Of a stretch of 64,000 bases of DNA, positions 55,440-64,000 are shown piece by piece. Source of the stretch: Pomphorhynchus laevis (lineage: Eukaryota > Acanthocephala > Palaeacanthocephala > Echinorhynchida > Pomphorhynchidae). The notes beneath the pieces are model-generated. The model did no database searches, was not told where the DNA came from, and worked only from the letters and a program-made list of their open reading frames with translations. Each line of letters begins with the position of its first letter. Positions within the stretch are counted from its first letter, which is position 1. The position numbers and the translations under genes are program-made. The stretch lies in contig WNNJ02003471.1 of the NCBI GenBank assembly GCA_012934845.2, positions 124,001 to 188,000 of the forward strand, written 5' to 3'.

Positions 55440-55882
55440 ACTGTCCCCTCCTTTTTGCTTGTTTTTTACCACACAACAATACAGCTATTTCCCACGTAGC
55501 TACGTGTCTTCCGTGTCGATACTATATAACTAGAATCACACGCATTGTCCTTTCGTCTGACAGCGAAAGCAGTTTCGATGAAACTGCTTTAATAAAACTG
55601 CAAGAAACAGCAGTTTATTAAAAATTACTGATGTCTTGCTTCCTGCTACTGGCTATGCTTGCACAAGGTTTTAGGAGCATATTTCGAGGTATTTATACAC
55701 TTTGAAAAATACACGTGATTTCGTGTGGGAAGTAAGCTGTGCTCCGTGCAAGTATTTTGGTAGAAGACAGTTGATAGAGTTATGAATATAGCTGCTTATC
55801 AAAGATATCATTCCCAATATTTTTAAATATTTTTAAAAATTATCTATCAATTGTTAAATTACAAAATTTAATTGCAAAATTA
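55440..55882. other. Linker between RNase H remnant and chimeric frame
   Basis: One frame continues to 55,621, ending SSDSESSFDETALIKLQE, of unknown nature. The frame of the downstream chimera is open from 55,778 (after a TAG at 55,775), but that 35-codon lead is AT-rich, lacks ATG and looks non-coding. Confidence 0.35.
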
Positions 55883-58030
55883 TTGAGGGATACAGTCTTT
55901 CAAGCAGCGGTTTCTGCTGGATTGAGGGTGGCAAAGGAGGTACCCAACCTTATTCGTGGTTTGCGAGAGAGACCGGCGGACATTCTATTTTATAAGGACC
56001 CTCCTTTAGCAGTTGATTTTGCCGTAACTAACCCTCAACAAAATGCTTATATTTCCATGGCTTCTGAGATCCCTGGCTATGCCGCAAGCAAGTATGCCAC
56101 CTGTGTCAAGGAAAGGAAATATAAACGCAAATTAGAGGAGAATGGATACAGTTTTACGGCAGCAGTTGTTGAAACTTACGGAGGATGGAACCCCCAAGGG
56201 GAAAAGCTAATTCGTTTCATTGCTCGTTCTATGTCATGTAGAAACGGTACCCCGTATTGTAGCACAGCGGGTCAGTTATTTCAGCGCTTGTCCGTCGCAC
56301 TGATGAGAGGAAATGCTAAAGCGATCCTCAAAAGTCTTGACGAGATGGGCCAACCCTTACTAGAGAAAAGTCTTGGATTTTGTGACGACCCATCTCCGCG
56401 ACTCTTTTCTTTGAGCAACCTTGCACAGCCCGAGGCCCAGTCAGTTGAGATAGTTCATGACTCCAATATTCGGTCAGCTTCCGTCGTCAAAGGCGACCAT
56501 TCTGAGGTTGACATGCCTGTCCTGCAACTCATGTCTCCACGACGACCTTCGGCATATCACTCAACATCTAAACAATCAAATAATGCTTCTTTGTCACTTC
56601 AGCAATCACCAACAATTAAGGAGGGGTTGATATCGCTTCAACCGAATATTGATCAACATACCTATGGAACTGCAACATTATCCAGATTAACACTTGCACC
56701 ATTTTTGAACCTTCCATTTGGAAATTCAAATTGTACTGAAATACAACAAAATATTTTTGGCACTATTCAGACAAATCCACATGCAGTTCAAAACCTTCTA
56801 AGTAATAATTTGGCTCAAAGACTTATGAGTAATCCTGCATTGCTTAGTTCAATTAAGCTTAACAATCCACAAATGCAAAGAGTGAGGGAGCAGAACCACG
56901 AGGTTTCACAATTCGTTAACAATCCGGATTTAATGTGTCAAACAATGGAAATGATTCGTATTCCTACAACTATACAGGAAATTACGAGAAACCATGACAG
57001 AGCCCTGATTAACCTTGAGAGATTACCGAGCGGATATAAAGTTCGACAGAGAATTTATCGCGATTTTCAAGAACCAATGCTTAATGTGGCACATGAGCAG
57101 TTTGGCGATAACCCTCTGAATACTTATTCTAGTTCATCTGGTACAGCTAACACTAGTCAAGTAGGAACTGAAAATACAAACCTCCTGCCAAACCCGGTGG
57201 CATCTCAGAATACTACATTTCAAATCGATTCGTCTAGTTCATATGTATCTAATTCAAACCGTTTAGAGTCGCCTTTGCAATCTACGTCAAGCGAAAACAC
57301 TAATCGGTATTCTACGATGAACCCTCAACAATTATTAGTAGTCGATGCTGAAAATCCTCTCATGTTATTCGACATGTTGCGGGCATCCAGTTTTAACCCA
57401 AATATGAATAATTCTCTTTGCGATCCTGGTATTCTACTTAATCTGCTTAAGATTCTTCTTAATCTGCTGCGTACATATGAATTTATACAGGACGAAGGAC
57501 AAAGAGAACAAGTACATCGTGTAATTCATGAGTTTATGAGTCAGTGGCCAATACCTGAAATTTGTGCTCTATGCACAAATACTCGAGCATTGAGGACGAT
57601 TGTACAAATTCTAAAGAATCTAATTCGTCTTAGGGACACATCCCCACAAGTATATTCACAGTTGATATCTTCAAATATAAGCGGTCTAGTCGATAATCAA
57701 ATGAATAGTCAACCTACTTCATCTGATGTGGATTCTTTTCGATCACCAAGCAATAGACAAACAGCTTATGCAACAACAGTATTTCAAAATTTACAATACT
57801 CAAATCAAGATTATACTGCTTCGTTGTTTCAACCATTAGATCGTCTTCATCTCCAGCAACATCGGCCGACAAATCAACAACCAAACCAAACTCAAGAACA
57901 TCTTTATGCATCCGAACTTGTACAAATGCAGACATTGGGATTCCATAGCCGTGATACTAATCTGGAAGAGCTTGCTGCATCTATGGGGGACGCAAAAATG
58001 GCTGTGGAACGTAATGAAGATTTTGATTGA
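55883..58030 (+). CDS. Chimeric frame: retroelement C-terminal module fused to a ubiquilin
   Basis: 715 uninterrupted codons. Residues 1-150 resemble the module that follows RT in many animal elements: RERPADILFY, LAVDFAVTNP, AAVVETYGGWNP, QRLSVALMRGNAKAIL, with PD-(D/E)XK-like Asp positions. Residues 280-410 are ubiquilin STI1 repeats (NPDLMCQTMEM, RNHDRALINLERLPSGY, FQEPMLNVAHEQFGDNP). Residues 505-590 match the second STI1 pair. Residues 675-712 are a UBA domain (LGFHSRDTNLEELAASMGD). The N-terminal UBL domain of true ubiquilins is absent. Ubiquilins carry ubiquitinated clients to the proteasome. There is no intron, so the ubiquilin part is probably a retrocopy. The first in-frame ATG is codon 59 (56,057), so either translation starts there, an upstream exon exists, or the N-terminal part is only 5' relic. 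GC content drops at about 56,570, near the likely junction. Confidence 0.72.
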   Translation: MRDTVFQAAVSAGLRVAKEVPNLIRGLRERPADILFYKDPPLAVDFAVTNPQQNAYISMASEIPGYAASKYATCVKERKYKRKLEENGYSFTAAVVETYGGWNPQGEKLIRFIARSMSCRNGTPYCSTAGQLFQRLSVALMRGNAKAILKSLDEMGQPLLEKSLGFCDDPSPRLFSLSNLAQPEAQSVEIVHDSNIRSASVVKGDHSEVDMPVLQLMSPRRPSAYHSTSKQSNNASLSLQQSPTIKEGLISLQPNIDQHTYGTATLSRLTLAPFLNLPFGNSNCTEIQQNIFGTIQTNPHAVQNLLSNNLAQRLMSNPALLSSIKLNNPQMQRVREQNHEVSQFVNNPDLMCQTMEMIRIPTTIQEITRNHDRALINLERLPSGYKVRQRIYRDFQEPMLNVAHEQFGDNPLNTYSSSSGTANTSQVGTENTNLLPNPVASQNTTFQIDSSSSYVSNSNRLESPLQSTSSENTNRYSTMNPQQLLVVDAENPLMLFDMLRASSFNPNMNNSLCDPGILLNLLKILLNLLRTYEFIQDEGQREQVHRVIHEFMSQWPIPEICALCTNTRALRTIVQILKNLIRLRDTSPQVYSQLISSNISGLVDNQMNSQPTSSDVDSFRSPSNRQTAYATTVFQNLQYSNQDYTASLFQPLDRLHLQQHRPTNQQPNQTQEHLYASELVQMQTLGFHSRDTNLEELAASMGDAKMAVERNEDFD

Positions 58031-58039
58031 TTTTTTTAT

Positions 58040-58195
58040 ATTATTTTTTATAATTGTAATCGTCAAAATTCAATTACATGTTATATTGCGATTACTGCGT
58101 AAAATTAATACGAATGTAATATCGGAACCTTATGTATGACTCACAAAGTTATTAACAAACGTTAATTAAAAATGTCTGATAAATACAAATAGAAA
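58040..58195. other. 3' flank of the chimeric frame
   Basis: AT-rich. No canonical AATAAA close to the stop; a possible ATTAAA lies near 58,164. Confidence 0.3.
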
Positions 58196-58378
58196 TTTTT
58201 AAATTTCCGGGAACTATCATGTATAGTTGAAGGACAAGAAAAATCATTTTGATATTTCGATAGTTACTACTAGCATTTTCAGAAATTTTTTGAAGATGCT
58301 AGCAACTAGCGAAATATCAAAATGATTTTTCTTGTCGTTCAACTATAACTGATTGATCCTGGAAATTAAAAAATTTAA
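58196..58378. repeat. Inverted repeat of PLE-type ends
   Basis: Arms of about 85 bp (58,196-58,283 and 58,284-58,378) share aggacaagaaaaatcatttt and gatatttcg with few mismatches. The right arm contains the hammerhead-like motif, so two element ends face each other. Confidence 0.75.
58290..58314 (+). ncRNA. Hammerhead-like motif in the inverted pair
   Basis: TTGAAGA (first base C to T), T, stem GCTAG/CTAGC, then GAAATATC. Close relatives are at 13,511 and 61,725. Confidence 0.38.
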
Positions 58379-58379
58379 A

Positions 58380-59390
58380 TACAGATCAGAATGGATATAT
58401 TTTTAACATTATATAATGATTATTAATAATTAGATATATAATTATATATAATAATTATTATAAAATAATCAATTTATTTAAAAATATAACAAACATAAAT
58501 AATTTAGACGATTGAAACAATAAAATTACCTTTTGACATTAATCAACAGCTTAAATTGTGTTTTTATATTCGAATTATTTATCATTTGCTAATTGTCAAC
58601 AAAAATACGATAATTTATTGATTTCCACCGATAAATAATGTTGAATTGTTGTATTTATATCTGAATAGTAATTAGATATAAAGTTGATACAACTTTATTT
58701 TTTTACAACGAAGAGTTAAGATTTTTTTATCAAATGATTGATTAAAACTGTTAGTTTATGGATATTTATTATAATTAGTATCTATTGGTACGACATTATT
58801 TTTGTTTGCTAGATTTAGTGTAATAAAACGTTTTTCTTTGTCTTGTAGTTTAGGATAAAATATTGTTAAAATATTAAATTTACAATTTGCAAATCAACAA
58901 AATATTATTAAAAATAAATTTGAACTAATAAGCGAACAAATTTCTATCAGTAATAAACAATATGTCTTTGAAACAAGACACACTAGATAATCACATTACT
59001 TTGTTTTAGCGGTAATATAATTTATGTCAGAAATAATGAAACTTCGTTTATTAATAATCTACTAAATACGACTATTTTTCTGCAAATTTTCAAATTATGA
59101 ATATTTGTAAATATTATATTGATGATGAAAAGTTAAATCTTTTCAAATATCTTCAGAATATCAAAAAGTAAGAAAAAACTACAAACAGCAATTTATCCAA
59201 TTTAATTTTTATTTAATTAAAAGATGTATTTACAAAATAATCTAAGCGAAAAATATTGTGCTAAAAAATAAAGAAATATAAAAAATAAAATAAAATAAAA
59301 ATAAAAATAAAAGTCAAATAAAAAATAAAAAATAAAGCAATAAAATATATTAGCATTAGTAATAAAACAATTCGTTTCAATATTACGAAT
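58380..59390. other. AT-rich spacer
   Basis: No gene. Near 59,147 an element-end word (atcttcagaatatcaaaaag) recurs in the form seen at about 60,043. Confidence 0.4.
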
Positions 59391-59392
59391 TA

Positions 59393-59662
59393 AGGAAGGT
59401 AGACAAATACGAAGAACGTGTACGCAGAATCGAACGCGGATCATTCATTCCGTTAATATTTTCGATAGTGGGAGGTTTTGGCAGTGATGCTGGAAGATGT
59501 ATCAAGACGATTGCTACGGCGATGTCACAGAGAAACACTTTAACTTACTCGGACAATATTACGAAGATAAAGAGGAGTTTGTCTGTTAAACTTGCGCGTA
59601 CATCATCTGCTTGCATGCGCGCGGCACGGTCGACCCTTGGAAGGGCGACTTTTTCAACTTAA
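59393..59662 (+). pseudogene. C-terminal module of an RT-bearing element, relic 2
   Basis: One open frame to TAA reads KYEERVRRIERGSFIPLIFS, IVGGFGSDAGRCIKTIATAM, LSVKLARTSSACMRAARS. It matches relic 1 (34,660) in the order: basic Tyr-Glu-Arg helix, SFxPLIFS strand, GG-G loop, then a helix. It lacks the upstream Asp-containing part and any RT. Confidence 0.6.
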
Positions 59663-59669
59663 GAAAAAA

Positions 59670-62149
59670 CTGACTAACTTAATCAGATTTTCGTGTAATA
59701 TTTACCATGATATTATACATTACGGCCCATTTGATGGTAACGATTTTTGTACATTCTTCAATAGATAAGTCTCATTAATAATAAAATATTAAAATTAAAA
59801 TATTAAAATATTAAAACATTTTAATATTAAAATATTTAAATTATTAATATTTAAATTAATAATAAAATATATTATTTTATAAAAAAATGAAATAAACAAA
59901 TAAACAAATAAATCAATTCAATTATTGCCAGCTAACCGATTTGATTGACATTAGTAAGTACAAAAATAGTAAATAGAATTACTCAAACACATGTTATAAT
60001 AATCTTTGATCCAGCTTTAATAATTTTTTAACAAAAATGGATCTTCGGAATATCAAAAAAGTGAGCTAAAACTAAAAACAGAAATTTCTCCAATTAAATT
60101 TTTATTTAATTAAAAAATTTATTTTAACACCGAGTTACAAGATTATAATCAATAATAGATTATTATAAATAATAGATAATTATAATATTATAATTATCTA
60201 ATATTATTTGACAATAATATCGCTATTATTGTCAGCTAAGCGATTTGATCGACATTAGTAAGTACAAAAATAGTAAATATCACTACTTCAAGCACATGCA
60301 GCGCAATAACAAATTAAAACGTTAATGAACGTCAAAGTGGATGATGAAAAGCTAAATTGTGAATAGGTAGTAAATGCATAAAAATATGATTCCAGAGAAA
60401 ATACATAATTTTAAACAAGCTAAATGAAATATAATTCAATATATAAACCAACAACATTTTATTATTTAAACTATAAAGTATAAATTATGGATAGATGGTA
60501 AATCGTATATTGACAACTGGTTTAAATGAAACTAATATCAAAAATTCAAAATAAATTTACTGGTATTTTTAATCACAGAGTGTGGACTATATCCAAACCA
60601 TTGTAAAATAGCTTTTTCTTAATTTATGATTAAGTTAATTTCGGAAGTGAGCTAAAAGTTCAAAAATAAATTTAACAAAATGTGGACAGAGCAAACCTAT
60701 TGTTAGGTCAAATAAGCAATGTCACACCGCAGTGTAATAGCTGATGTTGTGCTGAGTCAAGGAACGGAAAAATTTCACAGCACAAATTAATCCACAAATT
60801 GATCTTCAATAGTTCCTTTTCAAAAATAATTTTGTTAATAATTAATATTAACTATCGCTCTTCTGGAGCATTATGATTCCTGGGAAGTTACTATAAAAAT
60901 AAAATAAAATTTGAATTCTTAGAAATAAAATATAAAATAACTTTTTTTATTTTAATGTTCGGAATATCCAATTCAACAGCATTGACAAAAAATGTCTTCA
61001 AAATGCCTTGATAATCATTTATCATTTATAATTATTTATTTTCATTTTTAATTTATAAATAATTTAATTTATTATTATTTATAAAATACGTAGACTCAGT
61101 TATCTGATATGATTATGCTGTTTGAAATCTCGTGATAAAACAAATCGAATTCTTTGTATTTACGTTATTTTTAAAATTCTTTTCTCATTACCAACCTCAA
61201 AGTTATTAAGATTTTTGTCCATTCTATCCAAATAAAATTGCGATGATACCAAAGTCATAAGTTACTGGCAGAATTATTTCACAATTATAATCGCGATTTG
61301 TTTATTTTTAATATAGTAAATTATATAAAGTCTTATATAATCATTTATTATTTATCTTTATTTTTAATTTATTAATAGTATAAAATCAGTTATCCGATAT
61401 GACTCCTGATATCATATAATGAGATAAATTCGCTAAACATTAATATAATAGCGTACTTTAATATTTTTATATATTATCTATAAGTATAAGTCCAACCAAT
61501 AACCTTTATAATAGAAATATTGAAACCTCACAAATATTAATTACCGAACATTTATCACCGACCGATAAAATATAAATTGTAAAAATAAATTGTATTTGTA
61601 TTTTGAAAAATAAAAATAATCTGCATTTTTAAATTTAATTTATTCACTCTTTTCAAAACATAATCTTACTATCATTGATACAAAATTGAAATCATTTATC
61701 TTAGAAAATTACCTAGGTAATTTTCTGAAGATGCTAACACAGGTTAGCAAAATATCAAATAAAATTTTCCTATTTTTTATCCAGCTCTGATAATTAGATA
61801 TGTCATTATTTATAGAAATTCTATCAAGTCAGTTTTTATTAATAGGCCAAGCATAATTTCATAAATTCATTATGAAATAAAACCAATTTTTCATTTATGA
61901 TGATATTATTACAAGACAATTATAATAAGAAAAACAGAGTACATAGACATTCAGAATAAGGAACATGATAGTAAAATGAGTGATTTTATATACTCTGTAC
62001 TTTAAACAAAGCGACAATTACTATGCCAATTTTCAATATGCTTTAAATATGCATACTTTAATATTTAGTATTTATTTAATGGTATTTTTATTATTTCCCT
62101 AATGCAATAAATTTACATTATATTTTATGTTCCTATCAGTTAAAATTAC
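59670..62149. other. AT-rich desert
   Basis: No gene recognised. It contains repeated PLE-tail words (gatccagctttaataatt near 60,009 and atccagctctgataatt near 61,778) and short duplicated tracts such as cgatttgat-gacattagtaagtac at 59,938 and 60,240. Confidence 0.4.
61725..61752 (+). ncRNA. Hammerhead-like motif 3
   Basis: CTGAAGA, T, stem GCTAAC/GTTAGC, then AAAATATC (G of GAAA lost). The flanks match 13,495-13,575. Confidence 0.38.
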
Positions 62150-63885
62150 TTAAAATAATTTAAAAAAATTTCAAATTGATTTAAATAATTTGAAATAATT
62201 TTAGAACGTATGCACCAATTATAGATAAAAACGTCATTTTTCATTATATAGTATGTGCAAAGAAATATCTTCTATCCAATATGTGATTTTGTCGTTTTGA
62301 TTTTTGTAATTATTATTTGCTCAACACATTTAGATAAAACACTAACCTTAGCAATTACTATAAAGTATTGCTCTTTCTTAAGCTCAATTTTTAAGTTTGA
62401 TACAGAACAAAACCGTTTTTAATACTCACTGGAATCATGTTCGAATCTTATTTTGTTCAGCTATGCAAATGTAACTTTTAATGTGGACATTTAAAGTGTG
62501 AATCTTAATGATTGAATTGTTAGAGACACTGGTAAGCGGCTAATATCTACATTACCTAACTACAAAAGTTATCGGTCGAAGTGCTTTGTTTTGAAGATTT
62601 AAAATTATTGTCGTTTTAAACAAAACTTAAAATTGAAATTTATAATTTTGCGAACATAATATCATACGGTAGTCTTATCTTTCAGCCAAATATGCATAGT
62701 GATTACTCGATCACTAGTAAATACTTTGTTTTCATTCATTTTTATAAAATTTATCAATGGTTTATCGTTTAAACATTGGTAGTATATTTTAAATTAAATT
62801 CAATTTTGATATCTAAACGAGTGTTTAAAATATGTAATAGCATTTTTAAAATCGTTGATGTAAATGCAATTGAAATTGTGTCATACAAGGATTAGTCCTA
62901 TCAAAATTAGTAATAATATATAATTTTGAAATTATAAACTTTATCCTTTGTTTTGAATGAGCTTACACGCATGAACACTTTTTGGTCGCCTGGGATGATT
63001 GTCTAGTTCGTGCAAGTACCATGACGGGTGATAGATTCGCTCTGACACATAAGTGGTACAGATAGTCCACGTGTAATGTAGATAAACATGAACACATTTT
63101 GTTCTTCATTGCTGTTAATTTAATAGTGCTACATTGATATTTTTAAAATTTTCCAAATATTTTAACATATTTTATCTATAAAATATATCCATATTGTGGC
63201 ATTTGTATTTTGATGTTAGATTAATTGTCAATTTTGATAAATTGTTATGCGTTTGTACAATAATACCAAGTTGTATTTACAATTGTATTTTAATTAATAT
63301 CATCTGGATTCCAAAGAATTCAACTAAAATATTGTATTATTTTATTTATTAATTAAAATTATTAATATTTTTTACTTCTTTGTAAATATTATTTGATATA
63401 TCGCTTCGACAAATACCGTATTCTCAATGCTTTCTATAAATGCCTTGCAATATTTAGGAAAATATTAGTGCAAGTTTAAGCATCTCATTGAGTATTCAAA
63501 AAATATTTGAAATTTAGCAGTTTGGTGTTATGTTCTCTTAAAATTAATTTGGTTTCAAATATTTGTTTCAAATATTTTGTAAACTATAAATAGTATAAAT
63601 ATAATCCAAAATATTAAGATAATATAAAGATAAATCCATATTTTTTGACATTCTGCTTACGTTTCAAATAATTAACGATTTATTAGAACTTGTGTCTGTC
63701 GTAAAAACGTATTAACGAAACCTTATGTTTTAAAACTTAGCAGTTTGGTGTTATGTTCTCTTAAAATTTGCATCTCAATCACCAGCCTTGCTGATTTTGT
63801 ATAATACTACGATAATTTCATAATTGAAGTAAAGGTTTTGATTAAAAGTTGTTTTGTTGGTCACGTTTTCTGTTTGTCATCGAAA
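62150..63885 (-). repeat. Long inverted repeat, right arm
   Basis: Reverse complement of the arm at 25,450-28,135, with one R unit and no foldback insertion, so it shows the simpler ancestral form. It has no coding frame. The copy appears complete within the window, about 115 bases before its end. Confidence 0.8.
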
Positions 63886-64000
63886 ATATTATATGGTCTT
63901 CATCAAGTAAAAATCTTTCAACGTTAAATCCTTGTCTAGTAGTAAATGCTAATCTGTTATATCAGCCGTATCGTTCATATTTTGTTTAATGTCAGTATAC

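Noticed and set aside
59217-59444. Phe/Tyr-rich 75-codon minus-strand frame
   Set aside because: It is a translation of an A-rich simple repeat and overlaps the coding-like relic on the other strand.

Overview
The window is animal genomic DNA. It is very AT-rich, mostly non-coding, and holds spliced genes with GT-AG introns, AATAAA/ATTAAA signals and many retroelements. The large number of Penelope-like elements (PLEs) and the small Cys-rich genes suit an invertebrate, perhaps an arthropod, but no host gene here fixes the phylum. Most of the readable sequence is decayed mobile DNA.

Layout: 0.5-1.4 kb holds a dead LINE reverse transcriptase (RT). 5.1-8.9 kb holds two copies of one LINE family (LINE-1a in this annotation) head to head around nested palindromes. 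9-9.8 kb is PLE-like debris. 10.5-18.3 kb carries a multi-exon coiled-coil gene on the minus strand, broken up by repeats: an inverted exon copy, a 123-bp tandem array and RT debris. 19-24 kb holds tandem repeats, an inverted pair of GIY-YIG elements and an unassigned helical exon. 24.8 kb has a Cys-rich gene. 25.4-28.1 kb is one arm of a long inverted repeat whose partner is at 62.1-63.9 kb, and it contains a 747-bp foldback insertion. 29-30.2 kb has a second Cys-rich gene and a single exon of the chaperonin subunit CCT8. 31-36.5 kb is a PLE between 1-kb direct repeats. 38.5-42.2 kb is a CR1/L2-like LINE. 42.4-48.7 kb is PLE sequence with nested LINE-1a insertions, including the most complete copy (43.8-47.6 kb). 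49.1 and 53.8 kb hold two more Cys-rich genes. 54.7-58.0 kb holds a LINE fragment, an RNase H remnant and a 715-codon open frame that joins a retroelement C-terminal module to a ubiquilin. The rest to 62 kb is AT-rich with small retroelement relics.

Three observations stand out. First, the retroelement-ubiquilin chimera stays open through STI1 repeats and a UBA domain, but has no ATG before codon 59. Second, a short hairpin of the form CTGANGA-stem-GAAA recurs beside PLE sequences and looks like a hammerhead ribozyme core. Third, there is a set of tiny Cys-rich genes, two of which share a YYHTTT core while one is almost purely Gly-Cys. The coiled-coil gene and the CCT8 exon were found by reading splice sites and do not appear as long open frames.
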